Of a stretch of 64,000 nucleotides of DNA, positions 37,207 through 46,431 are shown in pieces; within the stretch, counting starts at the first letter, position 1; the number at the start of each line of letters is the position of its first letter. The position numbers and the translations under genes are program-made. Source of the stretch: Dinoroseobacter sp. (GTDB lineage: Bacteria > Pseudomonadota > Alphaproteobacteria > Rhodobacterales > Rhodobacteraceae); assembly GCA_030066795.1 (NCBI GenBank), contig JASJAW010000008.1, positions 49,869-113,868 on the forward strand. Reading direction: 5' to 3'. The notes below the pieces were generated by a model. It did no database searches and was not told the DNA's origin. It saw only the letters and a program-made list of their open reading frames with translations.

Positions 37207-38253
37207 ATGATGTCACGGACAATCATCGCGGGGATCTCTGCCGCTCTTTGTGTCGCGTCGAGCTTGCACGCGCAAACCATCCTGACAGCCGAGACATCCA
37301 GTCCGAACACGGCGCCGGGGATCTCGATCATCTCTCTGTCTGAAGCGGCCGCGAAAGCAGGCGTGGCGGATATTCAGGTGACATCCGGACAAACGCTCAC
37401 AAATTCGGTCCAGAACGTGGCTGAAGGTAATACTGATATTGCGGCAGCGCCCTTCATCCTGCCGTTTCTGTTGTCTCGAGGCGTCGGTCCTTACGCGGGA
37501 CTTGGCGCGGAAGAAGGTGCAGACCTCGCCAGCAATCTGGCGGTCCTCTATACCTACCGGATTTCGGCTCAGGGCCTATTTGCCTATGACAGCTCGAACA
37601 TCGATGGCTGGAACGGTCTGGAGGGAAAAACCCTTTTGAACGGTCCACCGCGCGGCGCGGCGCTGACAAATGCCCGGCTTCTGGTTCAGACCGTGACCGG
37701 CCTTGAAGACGGCACGGGCTATACTGGCATCCAGGTAAACTGGGGCCAGATGCAGTCGACGATCCAGGACGGCTCGGCAGATGCTTTTGTAGTGCCTTTG
37801 GACTTTCCTGATCCGCGGGTGTCAGCCGCGCTCTCGTCTGGCGACATGACGATCTTTTCGATGCCGCGCGATACCTTCGAAGGGGAAGGGTTCCAGAAAA
37901 TCACAGGTCTTCCCGGGACCGTCGCCTTCTCCATGCCGATTGCGGATATGGGATACACCGGCGGTGTCACCGTCGTCTCTGAGGACGAGACCTATCGCAG
38001 CCCCGGCACTGTTGGCGGTGACATCGTCAACGTGAACATGGATTTCGATCTTGCTAAGGCGCTGACGGCGGCCTTCATAGAGAACATCGAGTCTATCTAC
38101 TTTGCAAAGGCACCCTTCATGCCGTCGGTCTGGCATGGTGAAACTGATACAGAATTGACCGATATGTGCGGACCAAACCCGATCAAGTACCATCCCGGCG
38201 CGGTCGCGGCGTGGGAAGAGGCCGGGTACGCGCTGCCTGATTGTGCGAAGTAA
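37207..38253 (+). CDS. TAXI-family TRAP solute-binding protein
   Basis: This is a periplasmic substrate-binding protein of a TAXI-type TRAP importer. A signal peptide (TIIAGISAALCVASSLHAQ) precedes a mature domain opening with ILTAETSSPNTAPG, where TAXI proteins usually have IGTGGTGG. The 348-residue length is typical. The ATG at 37207 (or 37210) follows GGGAGGA. It is followed 62 bp later by the fused membrane component. The ligand is unknown; the neighbouring sulfatase, GST and dioxygenase suggest an aromatic or sulfated compound. Confidence 0.82.
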   Translation: MMSRTIIAGISAALCVASSLHAQTILTAETSSPNTAPGISIISLSEAAAKAGVADIQVTSGQTLTNSVQNVAEGNTDIAAAPFILPFLLSRGVGPYAGLGAEEGADLASNLAVLYTYRISAQGLFAYDSSNIDGWNGLEGKTLLNGPPRGAALTNARLLVQTVTGLEDGTGYTGIQVNWGQMQSTIQDGSADAFVVPLDFPDPRVSAALSSGDMTIFSMPRDTFEGEGFQKITGLPGTVAFSMPIADMGYTGGVTVVSEDETYRSPGTVGGDIVNVNMDFDLAKALTAAFIENIESIYFAKAPFMPSVWHGETDTELTDMCGPNPIKYHPGAVAAWEEAGYALPDCAK

Positions 38254-38315
38254 GGCTTACGCCGCAGCGCTGGCAGTACTCTGTTCCGGCGCTGCGTGTT
38301 GTAGCGGACAAATCC

Positions 38316-40697
38316 ATGACTGATGCAGCACTCTCTGCTGATGGTGAAAGGAGCTTCGCGATGAAGCTCCTTTACGCCTTGTCAGTGGGGATGGTCCTGA
38401 TCGGACTCGTCAATTCGACGCCCGGTATTCCGGGGTACGACAGATGGGCCGCGGACCTGATCGGGCAGGACGGGGCCCAGTTTCGCAAGTTTCCGTTCGA
38501 ATGGTTCTACCCGACCTTTTTTGCACTGATGATGCTGATCGTCGCGCTCAAGCATTCCATCTGGCGCGGTTGGCAAGACAAATCTCCGGGCAGGCGGGCT
38601 TTCGGTCTGGCCCTTGACATCGCTTTCGTCGCAATGGCGTTCACCGTCTCGCTTACCTATCTCGTCGAGATGGAGTCGATCTGTCTGATCGACAGGATCA
38701 CCGGCGACCGCGCGCGGTTGATCTCGGAAAGTCTGGCCGCGGCAGCAGCTTTTAACGAAAGCCTCGGCCTGCCAGCGCCAACGACGGTCGAGGACCCCCA
38801 ATGTGTGAATACCACTGGGGGATGGCTCGTCCTGATCGTCGGACTCGCGATCGTTGTTTTCCTTGCCTACAACATCAAAGTCTGGGGCTTACCCCTTGTT
38901 CTTGTTGCTATTCTGGTTTCCGCCTACACGATCCTCACAGTGCTCGTGTGGTACTTTTACGGCGTCGACGACATCAACAAGTACTTTGTCACCAAGCTAG
39001 CTGGCGAACCCCGGATGCTGGCCGATGGCCGACCCCGAGTGCACGATGTTCTTGTAAACAACTCCTCGGGCCTTTTGGGCCGTTTCATGGATATCGTGCT
39101 CAACACGATCTTCCCGTATCTCGTGCTCGGCTCTCTGTTTGGAAGCTCGGCCGGAGGGCGGTCTCTGATCAAGCTGGCCTTCCGATGGACGCGACATTTG
39201 CGCGGCGGACCCGCGCACGCCGCCATCGTGTCCTCGGCAATGTTTGGCACGATCTCTGGCGGGCCGATTGTGAACGTTCTGTCCACGGGCGTGCTGACGA
39301 TCCCGATGATGCTGAAACGCGGGTTTTCGAAGGTCTTTGCCGGTGGGGTCGAGGCTGCGGCGTCGTCAGGCGGGTCGATTATGCCACCTGTGATGGGGGT
39401 GGCGGCCTTCGTGCTCGCCTCGCTGACTGCAATCCCATACTCCAGCGTGATCGTCGCGGCGATCATCCCTGCCATGGCCTATTTCTTCTGCCTGTTCCTG
39501 TCGGCTGTTTTTCAGTCGCGCAAACAGGGCATCACAGCAATTGGCAAGATCACCGACGATATGGTGTTGCATCGGCAGGATTACCTGAATCTGTTGATGA
39601 TCTTCGGACCGATCTTGCTGATCCTTGCGCTTTTGCTGACCCCGAAAGATGCGGTTGGGTGCGGGGTGCTCGGCGCTGTGTTTGGGGCTGAGCGTGTCGT
39701 TTCAGATGCCGGGTGTCAGGTGCAAAGCCTTAGTTGGTTTCAACAGGCGATACAGAACTCTGCCGGGTCTGCCGGGGCGGCCGGATGGTGGGCGGTGATG
39801 TTGCTGCTGGTCCTGTTGTTTCTGGACCCAGAGGTTCGTGCCAGACCGCGCAAGATCGTCGATGCGCTCTCAGATGCAGGGATGCTGATCTCCACGCTCT
39901 ACCTGATGTTCCTCGCCGTCTCGATCATCGACTTCTGCCTGTCTTTCACAGGGCTTCCGGTGTTCCTGTCGCTCGACGTGCTGGCGTGGCTGAACAGTCT
40001 CGATCTTGGGGGCGGCGGGTCAGCCATGTTCCAGTTTGTGGCCCTGTTGCTGACAATGCTTCTGGCCGTGTTGCTGGGCATGGGGATGCCCGCGGTCCCT
40101 GCCTATATCAACGCGGCGCTGCTCATGGGGCCTGTCCTCGCAGGCCTCGGGCTGTCGCTGTTCACCGCGCATATGTTCATCTTCTACTTCGCGGTGGCCA
40201 GCGCGATCACACCGCCTGTCGCGCTTGCGGCCTTTGCGGCGGCGACCATCACCAAAGTCGATCCCATGAAAACGGCCTTTTCTGCCGTCAAATCTGGCAT
40301 CGTGATGTTCGTTGTGCCGTTCATCTTCGCCTTCCACCCGGAGCTTCTATTAATTCCCGAGGCGACTATCGATCCGCAATCGCCGGGCGGGAACGGGTTT
40401 CTGGAAGGGTATGATGGTGAACTCCATCTGGGCGCCTTCCTGTTGCTTCTCGGGCGATTGGTGCTCGCGCTTTATCTGCTGTCTTCGGCACTGTCGGCCT
40501 ATGACCGGCGACGGCTCGCACTCTGGGAAATCGCGTGCCGGCTCGGGCTGGCGGTGCTTCTGATGATGAAAGCAGACATGGTGTGGCTGGTGGCAGGGGG
40601 AACAGCGCTCGTCCTGATGTTCGTGCATTGGCGGTTTTCGAAACGGGATGAACCTCCGAGCTCCAAAACGATAGAGGAAAGACCACTACGGGGCTGA
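38316..40697 (+). CDS. TRAP transporter fused permease, 4TM/12TM (TAXI type)
   Basis: This is the membrane component of the TAXI-TRAP importer, with DctQ-like and DctM-like parts in one 793-residue chain. It has about sixteen to eighteen hydrophobic helices. Hallmarks are the paired loop motifs GGPAHAAIVSSAMFGTISGGP and GGSIMPPVMGVAAF, and later GMGMPAVPAYI and ASAITPPVALAAFAAA. The start at 38316 is the most plausible because the helices begin at about residue 18 after it; further upstream ATG 38241 would overlap the binding-protein gene. Uptake is driven by an ion gradient. Confidence 0.93.
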   Translation: MTDAALSADGERSFAMKLLYALSVGMVLIGLVNSTPGIPGYDRWAADLIGQDGAQFRKFPFEWFYPTFFALMMLIVALKHSIWRGWQDKSPGRRAFGLALDIAFVAMAFTVSLTYLVEMESICLIDRITGDRARLISESLAAAAAFNESLGLPAPTTVEDPQCVNTTGGWLVLIVGLAIVVFLAYNIKVWGLPLVLVAILVSAYTILTVLVWYFYGVDDINKYFVTKLAGEPRMLADGRPRVHDVLVNNSSGLLGRFMDIVLNTIFPYLVLGSLFGSSAGGRSLIKLAFRWTRHLRGGPAHAAIVSSAMFGTISGGPIVNVLSTGVLTIPMMLKRGFSKVFAGGVEAAASSGGSIMPPVMGVAAFVLASLTAIPYSSVIVAAIIPAMAYFFCLFLSAVFQSRKQGITAIGKITDDMVLHRQDYLNLLMIFGPILLILALLLTPKDAVGCGVLGAVFGAERVVSDAGCQVQSLSWFQQAIQNSAGSAGAAGWWAVMLLLVLLFLDPEVRARPRKIVDALSDAGMLISTLYLMFLAVSIIDFCLSFTGLPVFLSLDVLAWLNSLDLGGGGSAMFQFVALLLTMLLAVLLGMGMPAVPAYINAALLMGPVLAGLGLSLFTAHMFIFYFAVASAITPPVALAAFAAATITKVDPMKTAFSAVKSGIVMFVVPFIFAFHPELLLIPEATIDPQSPGGNGFLEGYDGELHLGAFLLLLGRLVLALYLLSSALSAYDRRRLALWEIACRLGLAVLLMMKADMVWLVAGGTALVLMFVHWRFSKRDEPPSSKTIEERPLRG

Positions 40698-40720
40698 CAA
40701 TACAGATTGAGAAGGCAAAG

Positions 40721-40734
40721 AAACATCGATTTTA
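40721..40734. promoter_or_regulatory. putative GntR operator, copy B
   Basis: AAACATCGATTTTA reads TAAAATCGATGTTT on the opposite strand and matches copies A and C in 13 of 14 positions. It lies 42 bp before the gntR-family gene, so autoregulation is likely. Confidence 0.65.
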
Positions 40735-40776
40735 CAGGTTTGAAGAGTATATGATCGCTATAACGGCCGGAAAGGG

Positions 40777-41463
40777 ATGCGCATGAACGTGATGGAGTTC
40801 GATACAACGCCGAACGAAGGATCCGCCACCCAGCGGGCCTATCAGTTGCTGCGCCAGATGATCGTGACCGGCGTGCTCAAACCCGGGGAAAAACTGAAGA
40901 TCGACGGATTGCGCCAGAAGCTCGATATCGGGGCCTCCCCAATCCGGGAAGCGCTGAGCCTGCTCACCTCCGACAACCTTGTGGAGCGGATCGATCAGCG
41001 GGGCTTCCGGACCGCTGAAATCAGCGCCGACAATTTCGAGGAAATTCTGTTACTGCGCTGCACGCTCGAAGACCTCGCACTGCGGGAGAGTATCGAGAAA
41101 GCAGATGAGGCATGGGAGGAGGGCATCGTTCTGGCCCATCACCGCATGCAGCGTGCGAAGGACGCAAAAAGCGATAGTTTCGAGCAGCTTCACAAAGAAT
41201 TTCACATGGCGCTTCTGGCCAACGCGGCCTCGCCCATCCTGCTGAAGTTCTGTTCGCAGCTCTATGACCTGAACATCCGATACCGGTTTCTGGCGGGTAA
41301 CGCACTGAACTACCAGCGCCGCGATGTCGGAGACGAGCACAAGGGCATTCTGGACGCCGCCATCGCGAGGGATGTCGACACCGCAAGTGAGCGGCTTCTT
41401 AACCACTACAAAATGACCGGTGCGTTCCTGTCGGGCTTGGTGGGCAGCGGGTCGCTGACTTAG
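40777..41463 (+). CDS. GntR-family (FCD) transcriptional regulator
   Basis: This 228-residue regulator has an N-terminal winged helix (TQRAYQLLRQMIVTGVLKPG then SPIREALSLLTSDNLVERI) and a C-terminal helical FCD ligand-binding domain (residues about 85-215; metal-type His in HKEFHMALLANA and DEHKGILDA). FCD GntR proteins usually repress catabolic genes and release DNA upon binding an acid metabolite. It has a motif in its own promoter shared with two other promoters of the cluster and is therefore the likely local regulator. Its stop overlaps the stop of the convergent dioxygenase gene. Confidence 0.92.
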   Translation: MRMNVMEFDTTPNEGSATQRAYQLLRQMIVTGVLKPGEKLKIDGLRQKLDIGASPIREALSLLTSDNLVERIDQRGFRTAEISADNFEEILLLRCTLEDLALRESIEKADEAWEEGIVLAHHRMQRAKDAKSDSFEQLHKEFHMALLANAASPILLKFCSQLYDLNIRYRFLAGNALNYQRRDVGDEHKGILDAAIARDVDTASERLLNHYKMTGAFLSGLVGSGSLT

Positions 41464-42332
41464 CTCTCGGGGACGAGGGTCAGGTCGAACTCAACCTTGA
41501 GCCAAGGGTCGTCGACCTTGCCAGACAGGTCAAACCCCTCCTCCGGGAACGTGCCTGCTGGTTGTTCCTCGTAGCGCATGATCAGGTCTGAGCGGACGCC
41601 GAACACGGCGTCTTCGTCAAGGTACGGATCATCTTCCGCGAACACCTCGCTCACAAGGGTACGGTGCCCCGGCGCCTTCGCGATGAAGTGCAGGTGCGAG
41701 GGCCGCCATGCATGCCGTCCTGCTGCATTTAGTATGTCCCCGACGGGCCCGTCGGTGGGCACTTCGTAGCTGACGGGTTTAACGGTCGTGAAGGCATAAC
41801 GGCCGTCTGCATCAGTGTACTGGATGCCGTGGAAGGAGTACGTGTCCTGCTCTTCATCCTGACTGGAATAGAGGCCATTGGGCGCCGTCTGCCAGATATC
41901 CAGCTCTGCGCCTTCAATCGGCGTGCCGTCCAAGCTGCGTACAACCCCGGTGGCCAGCAAGACCGGTCCGGGATAATGCCGCTTCATGTCGAAGCCGATC
42001 GGGATGGTCGGAGAACCTGAGACATGGAAGGGGCCCAGCACAGAAGAACTCGTGCCACCCGGTACCGAGTTGATCATGTCCACAAGCGACGACAGCCCCA
42101 TCACGTCGGACAGCAGGACGAACTCGTGCCGCTCCTTCGTTGTGAATTCGGTCATCCGCTCCATAAACGCGATCCCGCGATCCCATTCCGCGTGGGTCAG
42201 CTCCACTTCTTTGGCAAAGGCATGCAGATGCTTTGCCAGTGTATTCATGACCTCTTTAAAACGCGGGTCGGTATCCGGCCCGAAATAGCTGTCGAAAACC
42301 TCGGTGAGATTGTCTTTCGTGACATTCCGCAT
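41460..42332 (-). CDS. intradiol dioxygenase, hydroxyquinol 1,2-dioxygenase-like
   Basis: This non-heme Fe(III) enzyme cleaves a catecholic ring between the two hydroxyls. Ligands are Tyr155 (NGLYSS), Tyr189 (KPVSYEVPTDGPVG), His213 and His215 (RPSHLHF), with spacing as in hydroxyquinol 1,2-dioxygenase. The N-terminal helical domain (FKEVMNTLAKHLHAFAKEVE) and the phrases EFVLLSDVMGLSSLVD and SSVLGPFHVSGSP also match that subgroup better than catechol dioxygenases. It is 290 residues and is the last gene of the long - strand operon. Its product would be maleylacetate if the substrate is hydroxyquinol, but no maleylacetate reductase gene is in the window. Confidence 0.9.
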   Translation of the reverse strand: MRNVTKDNLTEVFDSYFGPDTDPRFKEVMNTLAKHLHAFAKEVELTHAEWDRGIAFMERMTEFTTKERHEFVLLSDVMGLSSLVDMINSVPGGTSSSVLGPFHVSGSPTIPIGFDMKRHYPGPVLLATGVVRSLDGTPIEGAELDIWQTAPNGLYSSQDEEQDTYSFHGIQYTDADGRYAFTTVKPVSYEVPTDGPVGDILNAAGRHAWRPSHLHFIAKAPGHRTLVSEVFAEDDPYLDEDAVFGVRSDLIMRYEEQPAGTFPEEGFDLSGKVDDPWLKVEFDLTLVPES

Positions 42333-42342
42333 GGGTCTCTCC

Positions 42343-43650
42343 TCAATTCAGGATGGCAAGACTGAGCGCCGGGAAGCGGATCAGCAGGATCAGCACCAGC
42401 AGCATGACGAAGGCGAAGGGCAGGGCGCCGAGGAAAACGTCCTTCAGTTTGATACGGTCGTCGTCGAGCGTCGCCTTGATGACGAAGCAACTGAGGCCCA
42501 GCGGCGGGGTCAACAGCCCGATCTCGGCGGCAACCACGGCGACAATGCCGAACCACACAAGGCTCAGGCCCATCGAGTCGATCAGCGGTAGGAACAGCGG
42601 CACCACGATCAGGATGATCGACGCTGTGTCCAGGATCGTGCCCAGAAACAACATCAATACGACCAGGAGGAACATGATCCAGAAGAAGGAAAATTCATTG
42701 GCAGCGAGGATGGTCTGAAGCTCGTTCGGCAATCCAGCAAGGCCTAACATCCGTGCGTACATCGACGCGGTGGTGATCAGGAACAGGATGGCGGCTGTGA
42801 TATGGCCGGTCTCGATCACAGTTTCCCAGAAGGATTTCAGGTTGATACGGCCCCTTGCTGCGGCGATCAGAATGCCCAGCAATGAGCCGGCTGCCCCGGC
42901 TTCCACCGGCGTTGTCCAGCCCGCGTAGATCCCGCCCAACACGACAAAGATAAGGACGAGGATCGGCAGGGTTTTCACCGCGATCTCGGACCACGGCATC
43001 AGATCGCCGTCCTCGATCTTCTCGCCACCCACGAAGCCGGGGGTAAACTTTCCCATGAACCAGATGGCCAGCACGTAGGCCGCGGCCAACAGCAGCCCCG
43101 GTACGACACCCGCGAGGAACATCTCGCCAACGGATTGCTCAGCCACGAAGGAGTAGATGATCAGCATGGCCGAGGGGGGGATGATCATGCCCAGAACCGA
43201 GCTTCCCGCGACTACGCCCACGGCAAAGCGCGGGTTGTATTTGTGGCGTAGCATCTCGGGCACGGACATCTTTGAAAACACCGACGCCGAGGCGATGGAA
43301 GACCCGGTCACGGCCGCAAAGACGGCATTCGCACCGACGGTGGCCATGCCAATCCCACCGGTGATCCTGCGGAAGCCTTGGTTCATGACCGAGTAGATAT
43401 CGGCGCCAAGCCCGGCCTTGGATACGATCAGACCCATAAAGGTGAACAGCGGGATGGTGGCAAAGGTGTATTCCATTGCGCTGTCGCCAATGGCGATCTT
43501 CAGCAGCGCAAAGGACAAATCCATGCTGTCGCGCATGATCCAGATCGCAAGAAAGCTGACCAGGCCCAAAGCGATCGGGATGTAGACGCCCAGATAAATC
43601 AGCGTGATGATCGCGACGATCGAGACGAGCCCAATTTCAACAGGCGTCAT
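42343..43650 (-). CDS. dctM: TRAP transporter large permease (DctM)
   Basis: This 435-residue protein is the 12-helix translocation subunit of a DctPQM TRAP importer. Typical segments are FTFMGLIVSKAG, TGSSIASASVFSKMSVPEM, SSVLGMIIPPSAMLIIYSF and LLTPPLGLSCFVIKA. It overlaps the small permease gene by 4 bp and lies between it and the dioxygenase in one operon, so its substrate is probably the dioxygenase-pathway compound or a precursor. The symbol names the subunit type, not C4-dicarboxylate specificity. Confidence 0.94.
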   Translation of the reverse strand: MTPVEIGLVSIVAIITLIYLGVYIPIALGLVSFLAIWIMRDSMDLSFALLKIAIGDSAMEYTFATIPLFTFMGLIVSKAGLGADIYSVMNQGFRRITGGIGMATVGANAVFAAVTGSSIASASVFSKMSVPEMLRHKYNPRFAVGVVAGSSVLGMIIPPSAMLIIYSFVAEQSVGEMFLAGVVPGLLLAAAYVLAIWFMGKFTPGFVGGEKIEDGDLMPWSEIAVKTLPILVLIFVVLGGIYAGWTTPVEAGAAGSLLGILIAAARGRINLKSFWETVIETGHITAAILFLITTASMYARMLGLAGLPNELQTILAANEFSFFWIMFLLVVLMLFLGTILDTASIILIVVPLFLPLIDSMGLSLVWFGIVAVVAAEIGLLTPPLGLSCFVIKATLDDDRIKLKDVFLGALPFAFVMLLVLILLIRFPALSLAILN

Positions 43651-44168
43651 GAGCCGCTTTCCTCATGCGGGGTAGCGTCCCCTGTCTGGGTGAAGATGTG
43701 CAACAAGAAATGGACTGTGCACAGGCAGGCGCTGAGGAAGATCACAAGCTTGACCGGCCACCACGGCGCGGTGAAAACACCGGGCACACCGAAGAAGTCC
43801 TTGCTTTCCCACATTTCCAGAAATTCCGGCCAGATCGCAATGGCAACCAAAACCATGAAGATGGCGCTGACCAGATCAATGGCCTGGCTCAGTTTGCGCC
43901 CGACAGCCGGGCGGCGCGCCCGCATCAGGCTGAGAAACCCGTCGGAGCGGGTTAGTCTGCCGACCCGGATCACGTCGGGCAACTGCAGGAATACGATCAG
44001 CACCATGGAGAACTGAACGACTTCGACGGCGCCAAGAAAGGGTTTGTTGAAGAGCCCCCGCGCGATGATGTCGTAATTGACGACCGCAATGAGGGCGATG
44101 ACGACGAAGGTGCCAGCGGCATTGGCCGCCATGGCGATGCCGCTGGCAAGTTTGGCGAAGGGGGTCAT
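43647..44168 (-). CDS. dctQ: TRAP transporter small permease (DctQ)
   Basis: This 173-residue protein has four transmembrane helices and is the small membrane subunit of the TRAP importer. The family-typical segments are VNYDIIARGLFNKPFLGAVE (partly) and the helix around VVQFSMVLIVFLQLPDVIR. It sits between the binding protein (18 bp upstream) and the large permease (4-bp overlap). Confidence 0.9.
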   Translation of the reverse strand: MTPFAKLASGIAMAANAAGTFVVIALIAVVNYDIIARGLFNKPFLGAVEVVQFSMVLIVFLQLPDVIRVGRLTRSDGFLSLMRARRPAVGRKLSQAIDLVSAIFMVLVAIAIWPEFLEMWESKDFFGVPGVFTAPWWPVKLVIFLSACLCTVHFLLHIFTQTGDATPHEESGS

Positions 44169-44186
44169 CGGGGCCTTTGACGTGGT

Positions 44187-45275
44187 TTAGTTCGTCATAT
44201 CGTCGTCGGCCCAGTCGCGGACCGGCTCGAACCCGGCATCCTTCAGCTTGCCCATATAGGCGGCGAGCATTTCGGAGCCCGGCTGACCGGCGGCATCCAG
44301 ACCTTCGGCCCACTCGGCCGCGATGTTCGGCATGGCACGGGCCCATGCTTCGCGGTCCTCGGCGCTCATCTCAACGATGGTGCCGCCGTCCGCGACATAG
44401 GCCTCACGGCTCGCTTCGGCGCGGTCCATGGCAATACCCGCGACGTGGTCGCGATAGGCAACTGCTACTTCCTGCAGAACGTCTTTCACTTCATCAGGCA
44501 GCTTGTTCCAATAGTCCTTGTTCACGGTAATCGTCTTGGAGTTCACTGCGCCCAAATCCGCCTTCAACATGTACGGCGCCACTTCGGCGATCTTGAAGGT
44601 TTTGGCGGCTTCCGGCCACAGCATCGCATGATCTACAAGGCCCGTCTGAACCATGTTGTAGAAGTCGGTCAGACCGCCGCGCACGCCTGCGGCACCTTCG
44701 ATCCCTTCGAGATAGCGCAGGTTCATTCCCGCGCCGGCAATCTTCTGGCCTTCGAGGTCTGAGAGGCTCTCGACCTTCTCGCGCGAGAACACCTGATAGG
44801 TATCGAGAACCACGCCCGTGGCGAGATAGACTTGGTTTTGTGCATCAAACTCGGCCTGCATTGCCGGGTATTCCTTGGCAATTTCGTCAACGGCCTTTGC
44901 TACCGCGCGCGAATCCGCAGCGACAAACGGCGTGACAGCCGATATACCCTGACTTGGTAACTTGGAGCTGTGGAAGATGGTGGTGACGATCCCAATATCG
45001 CCCAAACCCAGCTTCACGCCTTCAAGCACGCCTTTCGGCTTCACGATGGTACCGCCATAGCTTTCCTGCCAGTCCATCTTGTAATTGCCGGTCTCTGCGA
45101 GCCTCTTGTCCACCTCGGGGATGAAGAAGTTCGTGAATTCCTTGACCCAAAGTGCGCGCGCCGGATAGCCGTCGATCACCACAGCCTTAATCGTCTCTGT
45201 GGCCGCCGCCGGAAGCGCGGTGGCTCCCGCCAAAAGTGCCGCCATTACAGTGCGGCGTGTCATCAGTCCGATCAT
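44187..45275 (-). CDS. dctP: TRAP solute-binding protein (DctP family)
   Basis: This is the periplasmic receptor of the DctPQM system. The start at 45275 follows GGAGGAAGA and gives a signal peptide MTRRTVMAALLAGATALPAAA with paired arginines, possibly a Tat signal. An in-frame extension upstream has no signal character. The 362-residue precursor shows the DctP-type pattern ETIKAVVIDGYPARALWVKEF and the later GLTDFYNMVQTGLVDHAMLWP. Substrate is unknown. The family commonly binds carboxylates, which would fit an aromatic acid, but this is inference. Confidence 0.9.
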   Translation of the reverse strand: MIGLMTRRTVMAALLAGATALPAAATETIKAVVIDGYPARALWVKEFTNFFIPEVDKRLAETGNYKMDWQESYGGTIVKPKGVLEGVKLGLGDIGIVTTIFHSSKLPSQGISAVTPFVAADSRAVAKAVDEIAKEYPAMQAEFDAQNQVYLATGVVLDTYQVFSREKVESLSDLEGQKIAGAGMNLRYLEGIEGAAGVRGGLTDFYNMVQTGLVDHAMLWPEAAKTFKIAEVAPYMLKADLGAVNSKTITVNKDYWNKLPDEVKDVLQEVAVAYRDHVAGIAMDRAEASREAYVADGGTIVEMSAEDREAWARAMPNIAAEWAEGLDAAGQPGSEMLAAYMGKLKDAGFEPVRDWADDDMTN

Positions 45276-45306
45276 GTATCTTCCTCCCAAAAATATCGCC
45301 TGTAAT

Positions 45307-45762
45307 TCAGGCTTTGGTCCACGTTGTTCTGAGCTGCGTGCCGGACCCAGCAAACAGCTTGGCCAAGGGGCAGTATTTCTCCACTTCTACTGCCACGGCC
45401 TGTACTTCCGCCTCGCTCGCGCCTCCCGACCAGAGCACCGTCTGGTCAATCGCGACGAAAGGCGTGTCGATTTCCTCCGCGAGTGTGACACCTCTCCTGT
45501 CAAACTCGCAAGACAGTTTGATCTGTAAATCTCCGATATCAACACCAAGTCTGTTGGCGCATTTATGGCCGATTACATTTGTACAGCCAGCCAAAGCCGC
45601 GAGCGCCGTATCGGTAGGCGTCGGGCCAAGATTTGTGCCGCCCCGTTCGATGGGTTCGTCGATGTCAAAACTGAGATCTCTGACCGAAATCTGAGCTCGT
45701 GAATGGGAGGTACACTGAGCTTCGGCTTTCAAACGTACGGTGGTTTTCTCACGAACCGCCAT
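45307..45762 (-). CDS. OsmC-family protein
   Basis: This 151-residue protein belongs to the OsmC/Ohr family of thiol proteins that reduce organic peroxides or bind reactive compounds. The two family cysteines are in LAGCTNVIGHKC and VEKYCPLAKLF, and the glycine-rich stretch GGTNLGPTPTDTALAALAG is conserved. It lies 6 bp after the nitroreductase gene in a catabolic operon. A role against reactive quinone or peroxide by-products is plausible but not shown. Confidence 0.85.
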   Translation of the reverse strand: MAVREKTTVRLKAEAQCTSHSRAQISVRDLSFDIDEPIERGGTNLGPTPTDTALAALAGCTNVIGHKCANRLGVDIGDLQIKLSCEFDRRGVTLAEEIDTPFVAIDQTVLWSGGASEAEVQAVAVEVEKYCPLAKLFAGSGTQLRTTWTKA

Positions 45763-45768
45763 GCATCC

Positions 45769-46431
45769 TCACACGATCTCACACACATCGTCAAAATCGA
45801 AACGGGGCAGCTTCTGGAAGAGCGCGGTTTCATCGGCGTAACCGATATTGCACAGGAAGTTGGACTTCCAACCGTTCTCTCCGAAGAATTCTTCATCAAC
45901 AATTTGGTTCGAAAAACCAGACATCGCACCCACATCGAGCCCCATCGCGCGGGCTGCGATCATGAAATACGCGCCTTGCAGAGTGGAGTTGCGGAACGCC
46001 GTGTCGTGGCAATGTGCTTCTTTGCCTTCGAACATCGGTTTCCGGTCCTCATGCGGGAACAGGAAGTCGAGCTTCTGCCAGAATAGGGGGTCCCAGGCAA
46101 TGATCGCTGTCACGGGGGCCGAGCGCATCTTCTCGACGTTCTTTGGCTTCAGCGATTTGGCCAGGCGATCTTTCTGCTCTTCGCTACGCACGAAGAGGAA
46201 CCTGGCGGGGCAGGTGTTCATGCTGGTCGGCCCGGCTATCGTGATCTCGAACAGGGTGCGCAGCAATTCGTCGCTCACAGGGCGATCTGTCCACGCATAG
46301 TGGGACCTTGCATCGCGCAGGATCAGATCGATCGAGTCATCATCCAGCGTTGCTTTGCGTGAGCGCAATGACCGTACTGCGTCCTGCGCCCGTTGCCTCA
46401 GACCTTCAAGTTTTTCAGCACCTTCGCCCAT
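45769..46431 (-). CDS. nitroreductase-family flavoprotein (RutE/TcpB-like)
   Basis: This 220-residue FMN oxidoreductase resembles RutE (malonic semialdehyde reductase) and the quinone reductases TcpB/HadB of chlorophenol pathways. Matching segments include ARSHYAWTDRPVSDELL, AGPTSMNTCPARFLFVRS and the C-terminal GYADETALF. In TCP degradation such a protein works beside a hydroxyquinol dioxygenase and keeps quinone intermediates reduced. The dioxygenase in this same operon makes that role attractive. It overlaps the FAH-family gene by 1 bp. Confidence 0.85.
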   Translation of the reverse strand: MGEGAEKLEGLRQRAQDAVRSLRSRKATLDDDSIDLILRDARSHYAWTDRPVSDELLRTLFEITIAGPTSMNTCPARFLFVRSEEQKDRLAKSLKPKNVEKMRSAPVTAIIAWDPLFWQKLDFLFPHEDRKPMFEGKEAHCHDTAFRNSTLQGAYFMIAARAMGLDVGAMSGFSNQIVDEEFFGENGWKSNFLCNIGYADETALFQKLPRFDFDDVCEIV